Shown piece by piece: positions 28,686 to 36,837 of a stretch of DNA of 64,000 bases. Numbering within the stretch: position 1 is the stretch's first letter; each line of letters opens with the position of its first letter. The notes below the pieces were generated by a model. That model had not been told where the DNA came from, did not search any database, and saw only the letters and a list, made by a program, of their open reading frames with translations. This stretch comes from Pseudomonas lactis (GTDB lineage: Bacteria; Pseudomonadota; Gammaproteobacteria; Pseudomonadales; Pseudomonadaceae), in assembly GCF_001439845.1 (NCBI RefSeq), contig NZ_JYLO01000003.1, forward strand, positions 372,001 through 436,000, given 5' to 3'. Both the position numbers and the translations under genes were made by a program.

Positions 28686-29744
28686 TCAGGCTGTGGGCGG
28701 CAGGGCGTCGCGCAACATGCCAGTTTGCGGGTGACAGTTGATGTACTCGAAGACCTGGCTTTTGGCGTCGGATACGGACACCTCGTGGTACAGCCTCAAC
28801 TTCTTCAAGCCCGCGGCCACGCGAAAGAACGTCACGAAAATACGCAGGTGGGTCGGGTGGGATTCGGCCCAGCGTTCGAGTTTCTCCACTGAGCGCCAGT
28901 GACCGATGTTGTAGCTCAGGTCGAGAACGTTGCCGTCCAGGTCGATATTGCGCACGAACCTGTTGCTGTAGCAGCCCAACGGCTGGCCGTTGTCACGCAG
29001 GAAGTCCATGCCGTCCTGCAACGTCGGTAAAATTTCGTCGAGGTAGAGCGAGCGTTCCTCTGCCTCGGCATCCGCCCAGTCCTGGCCGGAACGAATCAGT
29101 GTGAGGTTGTCGTGCCCCAGCACCACCACGCGTCCGCCGTTGGCTGGGTCGCCCGCGACCACTTGCAGCTCGCTCGTGGGCTTCATCCAGTCGGTCTGGG
29201 AGATGGGGAAACGGTCGCGCATCGAGCCCCAGTAGCCGTGTTCTTCGATCTCGCCACTGGTGGCATCCATGACTGCGCCAACACCCGGCAGGTTCTCCTG
29301 GAAGGCGTACAGCGTCTCGAACTGCTCGGCGCGCGGCGCGGTGATTTCGCGGAAGTAACCCAGGCCTTCACCCAGGCGATCCGGCGAACTCCACCAGTCA
29401 TTCACCTGGGGTGAACGCAACCAGCGGCAATGGGCGGCAGGGTCTTTCCAGTACCCGACCACGATCAGATTATCAAAGCCGCTGCTGTCAGTGTGCTGAG
29501 TCAAATCGTAGTTCTGCGGGCCGTCGACCTGGCTGAAACTGCCGACGATGTGACGCATCGCCTGCAATGCAGCCTTGCGCTGGGTATCGCCTTGATACTG
29601 CACGCCCAGATAAGCCATCACCACTTGTTGCAGCTGCTCGTCAGCGCGCGCCACCCACATCGGGAACGGCGGTTGATACTCCTCGGGCACGCGGCGGGAC
29701 AGGGTGCGTGGGCATTTGAGATGTGTGTCGATTGCAGATTCCAT
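28686..29744 (-). CDS. oxdA: Aldoxime dehydratase (heme enzyme)
   Basis: A 352-residue protein of the phenylacetaldoxime-dehydratase family, which dehydrates aldoximes to nitriles at a ferrous heme. The residues known from P. chlororaphis OxdA fall at the same numbers here: Arg178, Ser219, proximal His299 (in THLRIF) and catalytic His320 (in YHEVSV). It is therefore very probably an active orthologue. GAGGAG stands 6 nt before the ATG. It is the first gene of the operon oxdA - OM channel - amidase - nthA - nthB - P47K - chemoreceptor - acsA - tetR. Confidence 0.95.
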   Translation of the reverse strand: MESAIDTHLKCPRTLSRRVPEEYQPPFPMWVARADEQLQQVVMAYLGVQYQGDTQRKAALQAMRHIVGSFSQVDGPQNYDLTQHTDSSGFDNLIVVGYWKDPAAHCRWLRSPQVNDWWSSPDRLGEGLGYFREITAPRAEQFETLYAFQENLPGVGAVMDATSGEIEEHGYWGSMRDRFPISQTDWMKPTSELQVVAGDPANGGRVVVLGHDNLTLIRSGQDWADAEAEERSLYLDEILPTLQDGMDFLRDNGQPLGCYSNRFVRNIDLDGNVLDLSYNIGHWRSVEKLERWAESHPTHLRIFVTFFRVAAGLKKLRLYHEVSVSDAKSQVFEYINCHPQTGMLRDALPPTA

Positions 29745-30172
29745 CTTGAGCTCCTCGTTATTTTGGTTCAGGCCTACGGGTGGGCGTCAGCGCGTCGGCG
29801 GCAGGGTGCGCTTGGCGACCTGCCGTCGGTGCAGCAGCTGTATGGTTCCCCATTCAATCAACCAATAAGCCGACTCCTCAGGCGCGAGGTCGCGCCGTTG
29901 CAGAAGCCATGAACAATCAGCCAATCGTGGTGAAGAATGTCGATGCATGGCGTACCTCATCAGCGGGGTATGAGCTGCTGTGAGGTGGAAATTAGGCCGG
30001 CAGAGGAGGGCGCGCTTTGTTCGGTGAGACAACCGCTTGGTTGGCAAAGACAGGCCGGCTACGGACGTTTACCTGTGGTCTGCGTTGGTGCGCGCGGGCT
30101 GATGATGTGATGTGCTGTGCCCTTAAACGGGCCGCAACTGCGGTGCGACGATGGCTATCTACCTGGCGCCCC
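29745..30172. other. Intergenic region upstream of oxdA, no gene seen
   Basis: About 430 bp between oxdA and the long repeat. Short frames here show no ribosome sites or recognisable products. The oxdA promoter must lie here or in the repeat; I see no convincing -35/-10 pair. Confidence 0.5.
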
Positions 30173-30631
30173 GCGATCCAACTGTGGGAGCTGGCTTGCC
30201 TGCGATGGCGGCCTGTCAGTCGATATCTATCTACCTGACACCCCGCGGTCAAACTTGTGGGAGCGGGCTTGCTCGCGAAGGCGGCCTGGCAGCCAACACA
30301 GCTGGATTGTGTACATATCCATTGCTGCGGTAACGGCTACTTAGGGTTCCGCCCTGACGGCGGCTCACTTTGCAAAAGCGGCAAAGTAAGCAAAGCGCTC
30401 TTGCCCCACCACTCGGCACCTCGCTTAGGCTCGGTGTGCCCGTAATTCGTCAGTGATTTGGGGGGCCGCCGCCACGCGCCATCCATGGCGCGGGGCGGCT
30501 AAACCGGCATCCCTGCCGGTTTACCACCCAAATCCCTGTCGAATTACGGCCAGCGTGGTTTAACGGGGCGCTTGAGATCAAAAGCAGATCAAGATCAAGA
30601 GCGGCTCGCTTCGCATCGTAGTTACCGTTGC
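30173..30631. repeat. Dispersed intergenic repeat, copy B, with three-way-junction insert at 30441-30548
   Basis: It shares its flanks with copies at 19545 and 56890. The insert has an outer stem of about 27 bp (CGTAATTCG... pairing with ...CGAATTACG, about three mismatches). It encloses two hairpins, CGCGCCAT-CC-ATGGCGCG and AAACCGGCA-TCCC-TGCCGGTTT. The repeat lies between oxdA and its presumed AraC regulator. Confidence 0.85.
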
Positions 30632-30741
30632 TACAGCCGACCTGCCACTGCATTTGGCGTGTTAATTGCTTCAATGGCTGACAATCGGCCGCTCGTTACA
30701 ACTTCTCGCGCGCCTATTGCATCGTTGTCGAGGTCAGCGTC

Positions 30742-31677
30742 ATGAACCCGAACACTCAGTATTCGACCCTTGCCGTCCCTGCAACACGTCGGTTTGATTA
30801 TTGGAAAGAAGTGGTCTGTCGCCATTGCCTGGCAGCCGATAGCAAACCCTTGTCCCAGAGCCGCTTTGATGGCTCGCTCACCCTTAATACAGTCGGCGCG
30901 CTGGACATTTGTACGCTGTCTTCGCCGCTGCATTACTGGGAGCGTTCCGAACAGCACCTGCGCAGCGGCCCGGCTGAAGATTTATGGTTGGGTTTCGCTC
31001 GAAAGGGCCATGGGCAAATCGAGCAAGGCTCAAGAAAAGCCAACCTGGCCACGGGCAATTTGTTTCTTTATGACGCAACCCAGGCGTTTCGCTTTAGCCT
31101 GGGTGGTACCGAAAACCACTTGATCCGTATTCCCAGAGCGTTGCTCACCGAGCGCCTGCCGCGTATTGCCGAGTACACCGCGATGGTCCTCGACGACCGG
31201 CGCCCAGGTGTCGTGCCCTTGCGCGAAATGCTGCACCAGGCCGCGAGCACGCCTGCGTCGCTGCAGGATGAGCGCATCTCCAATCGTTACTCAAGTGCTG
31301 TGCTTGATCTGCTTGTGATCAGCCTGGAATTGCAGGACCTGAAAACCAGCCATCAGGAAATGGACCTCTACGGCCGCATCATGCAGTACATCCAACGCCA
31401 CCTGACCGAGCCGGACCTGTCGATTGAAGCCATCGCCAAAGCCCACAACGTGTCCACCCGCACCGTTACGCGGGCCTTCGCCCGCTACCAAAAAACCCCC
31501 GTTGCAGAGATCTGGAAAGAGCGCCTGAATGCCAGCCGAGAAGCGATCGAGCGGGGCCAGGTGCGCTCGGTGTCTGAGGCGGCGCTGGACTTCGGATTTT
31601 CTGACTTTTCTCATTTCAGCCATGCGTTTCGCAAGGCGTTTGGCGTGGCACCGAATACGCTTTTGCGCCGCGATTGA
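30742..31677 (+). CDS. AraC/XylS-family regulator, probable activator of the oxdA operon
   Basis: 311 residues. The N-terminal half (about 1-190) is an AraC_binding_2-type sensor (HYWERSEQHLRSGPAEDLWLGF, GNLFLYDATQAFRF). The C-terminus has both HTHs (IEAIAKAHNVSTRTVTRAF and ALDFGFSDFSHFSHAFRKAFG). It diverges from oxdA about 1 kb away. AraC-type proteins of this kind control nitrile/aldoxime clusters elsewhere, so it is the likely inducer-responsive regulator; no operator is identified. Confidence 0.85.
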   Translation: MNPNTQYSTLAVPATRRFDYWKEVVCRHCLAADSKPLSQSRFDGSLTLNTVGALDICTLSSPLHYWERSEQHLRSGPAEDLWLGFARKGHGQIEQGSRKANLATGNLFLYDATQAFRFSLGGTENHLIRIPRALLTERLPRIAEYTAMVLDDRRPGVVPLREMLHQAASTPASLQDERISNRYSSAVLDLLVISLELQDLKTSHQEMDLYGRIMQYIQRHLTEPDLSIEAIAKAHNVSTRTVTRAFARYQKTPVAEIWKERLNASREAIERGQVRSVSEAALDFGFSDFSHFSHAFRKAFGVAPNTLLRRD

Positions 31678-32023
31678 AATTGGCGGGGTAGTGCAACTGC
31701 GCTTCCATGGCGTCATGAAGGAGTCTGACGACCTCGATCACGTCGTCGTTTGCCCCACGATAGAACACGATATGGCGTGGGTTTTTGACCGTTCCTTGGT
31801 TTGTTTGGCCTGCTGGCGTGAATAGACGAGGTGATCGCTGCGAAGGCCCGGTGCGCAGTGCCTCAATTTTGGCGGTGTCTTCGGCGACGCGCTGCTCCAC
31901 TAAACGTAAACCTTCTGCATCCACCCGTAATAAAGCAACCTGCAGATTGATTTGAAGATTGATATGCCTGACTGTGCGTGGGAGAAGGCGCGATGTGTGC
32001 TTGAAATCGATCGGCATGTTCAA
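31616..32023 (-). pseudogene. ParE/RelE-type toxin relic
   Basis: The minus-strand frame contains a good ParE C-terminal half (VKNPRHIVFYRGANDDVIEV followed by VRLLHDAMEAQLHYP, about 31685-31795). The N-terminal ParE fold is not recognisable, the usual end after HYP is lost, and the frame runs 62 nt into the AraC gene. No antitoxin gene precedes it. I read it as a decayed toxin gene; a frame-shifted but expressed variant cannot be excluded. Confidence 0.5.
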
Positions 32024-32066
32024 TGCCTATCCATATTTGCGTTTAGAGGCATCCAGAGAGGTTTCA

Positions 32067-33050
32067 ATGCCCTACGAGTTAGAAAATCGCCTGGTGATCG
32101 GCGTCGCTTCCAGCGCTGTGTTTGATTTGCTGGCATCGGACGCAGTGTTTCAGAGACAGGGGGAGGAGGAATACCGCAAGTTTCAGCAAAAAAATCTTCA
32201 CGTCCCGCTTCCTAAGGGGATAGCGTTCCCCTTCATCAAGCGCTTGCTGTCAGTGAATGACCTGAGCGTCGATCCTACGGATCCGCTCGTTGAGGTCATA
32301 CTGCTTTCGCGCAACGATCCTGATACTGGGCTGCGCGTGCTGAAGACTATCGAGCACTACGGCCTTGGGATGACACGGGCGATTTTCATGCAGGGAAAAT
32401 CCCCTTATGAATACATACCTGCTCTGAACATCGCTTTATTTTTGTCGGGTGACAAAAAAGACGTGGAAGCGGCTATCAAGGCCGGGTACCCGGCTGGCCA
32501 GGTGCTCGATTCAAAATTCGAAGACGACGAAACGGATAAAACCCTACGCATCGCGTTCGACTTTGACGGCGTCCTTGCCGGTGATGAGTCCGAAACAATC
32601 ATGCAGGCCTCTGGATTGTCTGAGTTCCATGCGCATGAAGTGAAGAACGTTATGCAGCCCCATAACCCGGGCCCGCTGAAGGAGTTCATGGTGCGGATAT
32701 CCAAAATCCAGTCGGTCGAGGAGCAACATAAAAAGCTCAATCCTGACTACGAAAACCGCATACGAGTCTCAATCGTCACAGCCCGCAATGCGCCGTCTCA
32801 TGAGCGTGCAATGAATACACTCAAAAGTTGGGGTGTCATGGCTAACGACGCATTCTTTCTGGGTGGCATCGAGAAAGGCAGGATTTTAGGTGTATTGAAA
32901 CCGCACATCTTCTTTGATGATCAATCTGGGCACCTACAATCGACTAGCGCAGTTGCGCCATCTGTGCACATTCCTTTCGGCATTACCAACCATGGTGCGA
33001 CAGTGGTTGCGCTGGATTCTGAAGCGGATCAAGTCCGGCAGGAGGTGTAA
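32067..33050 (+). CDS. 5'-nucleotidase family protein (PF06189-like, HAD-type motif)
   Basis: From ATG 32067 (GAGAGG upstream) it has 327 residues; the frame opens earlier at 31959 but without a ribosome site. The HAD-like nucleophile motif IAFDFDGVLAGDESE (about residue 168) and the downstream RVSIVTARNAPSHERAMNTL and IFFDDQ segments fit the bacterial 5'-nucleotidase family that dephosphorylates nucleoside monophosphates. Its GC content is clearly lower than that of its neighbours and it sits among gene debris, suggesting acquisition by transfer. The physiological role is unknown. Confidence 0.75.
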   Translation: MPYELENRLVIGVASSAVFDLLASDAVFQRQGEEEYRKFQQKNLHVPLPKGIAFPFIKRLLSVNDLSVDPTDPLVEVILLSRNDPDTGLRVLKTIEHYGLGMTRAIFMQGKSPYEYIPALNIALFLSGDKKDVEAAIKAGYPAGQVLDSKFEDDETDKTLRIAFDFDGVLAGDESETIMQASGLSEFHAHEVKNVMQPHNPGPLKEFMVRISKIQSVEEQHKKLNPDYENRIRVSIVTARNAPSHERAMNTLKSWGVMANDAFFLGGIEKGRILGVLKPHIFFDDQSGHLQSTSAVAPSVHIPFGITNHGATVVALDSEADQVRQEV

Positions 33051-33122
33051 CACGCAGGCTTGAGCGCGCAGTGTCACAGGCGTCGTATCGGTTCTGTGCT
33101 GCGAAGAATCCTCGCCACTCAC

Positions 33123-33164
33123 ATTATCAGTCGGAACGATATAAGCGATAAGCGCGGAGCCAGC
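33123..33164. repeat. Diverged second copy of the mexE-upstream palindrome region
   Basis: ATCAGTCGGAACGATATAAG, then GCGCGGAGCCAGC, parallels 11431-11463 (ATCATTCGGAATGATATAAG, then CGCGGAGTCAGCC), with a 6-nt duplication (GATAAG) between the two parts. The palindrome is imperfect here. It may be a relic of a regulated promoter. Confidence 0.5.
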
Positions 33165-33187
33165 TTTCACCGCTGACTGAAGACCAA

Positions 33188-33364
33188 ATGAAACGTTATC
33201 AGCAAATCTGGCTGACGGGTTTTCTCAAGCTGCAGACTCGGCGGCTGGCTGTCCGGGAAGTGTTCGACGCGGTCAATGCCACGGGCGAAACGAAGAACGT
33301 GCGGCTGTCCTATTGCTTCACGTCAGACCGCGTATGCCCAGGAGAAGGGCATCACGGCGCGTGA
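33188..33364 (+). CDS. Small ORF or gene fragment, 58 residues, unrecognised
   Basis: The frame starts MKRYQQIWLTGFLKLQTRRL and shows no family motif I know. GC and codon use look coding-like, and a second frame continues to 33379 (ending ITARDCAAE), as if a frameshift had broken a longer gene. The flanks (33051-33187 and 33365-33388) hold nothing else apart from the palindrome relic. It is probably debris of a lost gene. Confidence 0.3.
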   Translation: MKRYQQIWLTGFLKLQTRRLAVREVFDAVNATGETKNVRLSYCFTSDRVCPGEGHHGA

Positions 33365-33388
33365 CTGCGCTGCCGAGTAAAGCGCCGC

Positions 33389-35002
33389 TCAGGCGGCGCT
33401 CGCGATAGCGTGCTGGCCAGGGATGGCGCCAATCAGCTCACGGGTGTAATCGCTGGTCGGGCGGTTGAAGATGCGCTCCACCGAACCCTGTTCGACCACC
33501 CGGCCATTGCGCAACACCAGCACCTCATGGGCGAAGTTGGCGACCACCGACAAGTCGTGGGACACCAGCACGTAGGCGATGCCCATGTCCCGTTGCAGCT
33601 CTTGCAGCAGTTTAAGGATGTGCGCCTGCACGGACACGTCGAGGGCACTGACCGGTTCATCCAGTAGCAATAGATCCGGTTTCAGCGCCAGGGCGCGGGC
33701 GATGGCGACCCGTTGGCACTGGCCGCCGGAAAGCTCGCGCGGCAGGCGATCGAGGAAACTCACCGGCAAATGCACGCGACTGATCAGCTCGCGCGCGGCC
33801 TGTTCCAGGGCAGGGCCCTTGAGCAAGCCGAACGACACCAGCGGTTCGACGATGCTGTCGAACACTGTGAAGCGTGGGTCCAGCGCCGCAAACGGGTTTT
33901 GTTGCACCAGTTGCAGGCGCTGGCGCAGCGGGCGGAAGTCGCGCCAGCTGAGGTCGGTGACGTCCTGTTGCTCGAACCACACCCGCCCGCGGCTGGGTTT
34001 TTCCAGGCCGAGGGCGATGCGCAGCGCGGTGCTTTTGCCTGAGCCGGACTCGCCGACAATCGCCAGGGTCTGCCCGGGGTAGACCTGCAGGCTGAGGTCC
34101 TCCAACGCGACAAAGGTCGCGTCTTCGCCCTTGACCTTGGGCAGCGCGAACGTCTTGCCAACGTTTTGCAGCTGCAGGATCGGCGGCTGCGTCGGAGCCG
34201 GCCGGGCCAGCGGCTGGCGGCGCGTGGCGAACGCTGGCGCCGCGGCGATCAAGGCGCGGGTGTAGTCATGCTGCGGCGCGCCGAGAATCTGCCGTGGTGC
34301 CCCTTGCTCCACCACTTGTCCCTGTTGCATCACTAGGACGCGGTCGGCGCGATCCAGCGCCACGCCAAGGTCATGGGTGATGATCAGCAAGGAAATTCCG
34401 CGCTCACTGACCAGCCGTTTCAGGTGGTCGAGGATCTTGCGCTGCACGGTGACGTCGAGGGCACTGGTCGGTTCGTCGGCGATGATCAAGCGTGGGTTGC
34501 CGGCCAGGGCGATGGCGATCAGCACACGCTGGCGCATGCCCCCGGAGAGTTCATGCGGGTACTGGCGCGCGCGCAGTACCGGCTTGGCGATACCGACCTG
34601 TTGCAGTAGCTCGACGATATCCGCATCGACGCCGGGGTAGCGCTTGCCCTTGGCCAGGATCAGCGCTTCGGCAATCTGCTGGCCAATGCGCAGGGTCGGG
34701 TTGAGGCTGACCATCGGGTCCTGGGGCACCAGGCCGATGGTGCGCCCGCGCAGGCCGCGTCTCTGGCGTTCGCTGGCGTGGGTGAGGTCGTTGCCGTCCA
34801 CCCACAGCTCGCCGGCGCTGATGGTTGCGCTGCCCGGCAACAGGCCGAGAATCGCGTTGGCCAGGGTGGATTTACCCGAGCCGGACTCGCCGACAATCGC
34901 CAGCGTCTCGCCTTGGGCGATGGTCATTGACAGCTGGTTTACCGCCAGGTTGCCGTGCCGGTAGCTGACACTCAGCTGGCGAACATCAACTAAAGCATTC
35001 AT
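33389..35002 (-). CDS. Double-domain ABC ATPase of a peptide/xenosiderophore importer
   Basis: 537 residues from ATG 35002, which overlaps the permease stop (ATGA). The same frame is open to 35719 but that part is out-of-frame permease sequence. Two full ABC cassettes are fused, as in YejF. Walker A GESGSGKST occurs in each half, the signatures are LSGGMRQRV and LSGGQCQRV, and Walker B ends in DEPTSALD / DEPVSALD. It energises the two permeases upstream. The four-gene set resembles P. aeruginosa PA2058-PA2061 (sppABCD); that equivalence is inferred. Confidence 0.9.
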   Translation of the reverse strand: MNALVDVRQLSVSYRHGNLAVNQLSMTIAQGETLAIVGESGSGKSTLANAILGLLPGSATISAGELWVDGNDLTHASERQRRGLRGRTIGLVPQDPMVSLNPTLRIGQQIAEALILAKGKRYPGVDADIVELLQQVGIAKPVLRARQYPHELSGGMRQRVLIAIALAGNPRLIIADEPTSALDVTVQRKILDHLKRLVSERGISLLIITHDLGVALDRADRVLVMQQGQVVEQGAPRQILGAPQHDYTRALIAAAPAFATRRQPLARPAPTQPPILQLQNVGKTFALPKVKGEDATFVALEDLSLQVYPGQTLAIVGESGSGKSTALRIALGLEKPSRGRVWFEQQDVTDLSWRDFRPLRQRLQLVQQNPFAALDPRFTVFDSIVEPLVSFGLLKGPALEQAARELISRVHLPVSFLDRLPRELSGGQCQRVAIARALALKPDLLLLDEPVSALDVSVQAHILKLLQELQRDMGIAYVLVSHDLSVVANFAHEVLVLRNGRVVEQGSVERIFNRPTSDYTRELIGAIPGQHAIASAA

Positions 35003-35883
35003 CGCTGAACCTCCTCGAACGTGCGGGCAATGTGGTTGAGGCTGAACACCACCGCGACCAGGAACAGGCCGGGCAGCAACGACACCCAGGGGGCGGTGAT
35101 CAGAAAGTGCCGACCGTTGGCGATCAACGTGCCCCATTCGGCGGCCGGAGGCGCGGCGCCAAAACCGAGAAAACTCAGGCCGGCGGTGGCGAGGATGGCT
35201 GCACCGAAATCCAGGGTCGCCAGTACCGCCACTGGGCCCCATGCGTTGGGCAGGATGTGCCGCAGCAAGGTGCGGCCCCAGCTGGCGCCGCCCAGGCGTG
35301 CGGCTTCCACGTACGGCAGGGTCTTGACGCGCAGCACTTCGGCGCGGGTGGTGCGGGCGAACCCGGGGATAATCCCGACGCCCACGGCGATAGCCACCGG
35401 CACCGTGCCGAAGCCGATGGCGGTGACAATCGCCAGGGCCAGCAGCAAGCCGGGCAAGGCGAGCAACACGTCGACAAACCGCATGATTACCGCGTCGATA
35501 CGCCCACCGGCAAAGCCGGACAGAATGCCCAGCCCGAGCCCGCCCAACAACGCGATCCCCACCGCCAGAAAGGCCGCCAGCACCGACAGGCTGGAGCCGT
35601 AGACCATCCGGGTGTACAGGTCGCGGCCCAACTCGTCGGTGCCGAACCAGTGGGTCAGGTTCGGCGCCGTGAGCTTGACCGCAGGTGCGGTGGCATAAGG
35701 GTCGAAGCTGGTCAACCACTGCGGCGCCACGGCGGCGAGCAGTGAAAACAACACAATCAACACCGCCAGGCTAAAGCCCGGTCGCCGCAGCAAGGGCATG
35801 ACCGCCGCCGTGGCACGTTGTCGGCGGGTGCGGCGTTGCCAGAGTGGGGGCGTAAGGCCGAGGTTTTGCTCAAGGATCGTCAT
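34999..35883 (-). CDS. DppC-type ABC permease
   Basis: 294 residues, with an N-terminal helix preceding the FGTDELGRDLYTRMVYG segment typical of OppC/DppC and a conserved EAA loop (YVEAARLGGASWGRTLLRHILPNAWGP). About six membrane helices. It starts 3 nt after the DppB-type gene and overlaps the ATPase gene. It forms the inner-membrane channel with the other permease. Confidence 0.9.
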   Translation of the reverse strand: MTILEQNLGLTPPLWQRRTRRQRATAAVMPLLRRPGFSLAVLIVLFSLLAAVAPQWLTSFDPYATAPAVKLTAPNLTHWFGTDELGRDLYTRMVYGSSLSVLAAFLAVGIALLGGLGLGILSGFAGGRIDAVIMRFVDVLLALPGLLLALAIVTAIGFGTVPVAIAVGVGIIPGFARTTRAEVLRVKTLPYVEAARLGGASWGRTLLRHILPNAWGPVAVLATLDFGAAILATAGLSFLGFGAAPPAAEWGTLIANGRHFLITAPWVSLLPGLFLVAVVFSLNHIARTFEEVQR

Positions 35884-35886
35884 GGT

Positions 35887-36837
35887 CTAGGACACCTTTG
35901 GCGTGTGGGAAATGCGCGGGTCGAGCCACGGGTACAGCAAATCCACCAGCAGGTTGACCAGCACAAAGGCTGCCGCCGACACCGCGACAATCGCCAGCAC
36001 CACCGGGATGTCCTGGCGCAGCACAGCCTCCTGGGCCAGGCGGCCGATGCCGGAGCGGGCGAAGATGGTTTCCACCAGCACCGCACCGGACACCGTGTTG
36101 CCCACCTGCAGGCCGATCAGGGTGAGAATCGGCAGCGCCGCGTTGCGAAACCCATGGTGCGCCTGCACCTGGCCACGGCTCAGGCCCTTGGCGTAGGCGG
36201 TGACGATATACGACTCCTGCCACACTCCCTGGAAGCTGCGCTGCAGCACTTGGGCATACACCGCCGCACTTGGAATCGCCAGGGTGATCGCCGGCAGCAC
36301 CAGGCTTTCAAAGCCCCGGCTGCCGGTGGCGGGGAACCAGCCGAGGCCGAAGGCAAACACCTGTATCAGCAACAGGCCCATCCAGAACACCGGCACCGAA
36401 AACCCCAGGGAAGGCAGGCGCGCCAAGGCTTTTTTCAGCGGTTGCCAGCGAATGTAGGCGGTCAGGTAGGCCAGGCCGATGCCGCCGATCAACGACAACA
36501 CAATCGCCAGGCCGGCCAAGGACAGGGTTTGCGGCAGGCGCTCGGCGAGTAACTCGGATACCGGGCGGTTCAGCGACAGGGACTGGCCGAAGTCGCCGTG
36601 CAAGGCGCCCAGCAGCAGGTCGACATATTGCTCGAACAGGCCCTTGTCCAGGCCATAATAGGCCCGCGCCTTGGCCAGGTCGGCCACCGACAGTGAATCG
36701 GCCTCCATGCCCGAAGCACTGAGCATGATCGACAGCGTGTCGCCCGGCAGCAGATAGAGGATCAAGTAGGTGATGCTATAGGCCCCCCACAACACCAGCA
36801 GGGCCTGGCCGACGCGTGCGGTCAGGTAGCGGCTCAT
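35887..36837 (-). CDS. DppB-type ABC permease
   Basis: 316 residues and about six membrane helices. The DppB N-terminal form (LTARVGQALLVLWGAYSITYLILYLLPGD) and the EAA-like loop (YIVTAYAKGLSRGQVQAHHGFRNAALPILT) are clear. Its ATG overlaps the stop of the binding-protein gene, so all four genes are translationally coupled or nearly so. Confidence 0.9.
   Translation of the reverse strand: MSRYLTARVGQALLVLWGAYSITYLILYLLPGDTLSIMLSASGMEADSLSVADLAKARAYYGLDKGLFEQYVDLLLGALHGDFGQSLSLNRPVSELLAERLPQTLSLAGLAIVLSLIGGIGLAYLTAYIRWQPLKKALARLPSLGFSVPVFWMGLLLIQVFAFGLGWFPATGSRGFESLVLPAITLAIPSAAVYAQVLQRSFQGVWQESYIVTAYAKGLSRGQVQAHHGFRNAALPILTLIGLQVGNTVSGAVLVETIFARSGIGRLAQEAVLRQDIPVVLAIVAVSAAAFVLVNLLVDLLYPWLDPRISHTPKVS

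Noticed and set aside
35003..35719. N-terminal extension of the ABC ATPase frame
   Set aside because: It reads the DppC permease gene out of frame. The ABC protein starts at 35002 with an ATGA overlap and a normal MNALVDVRQL start.
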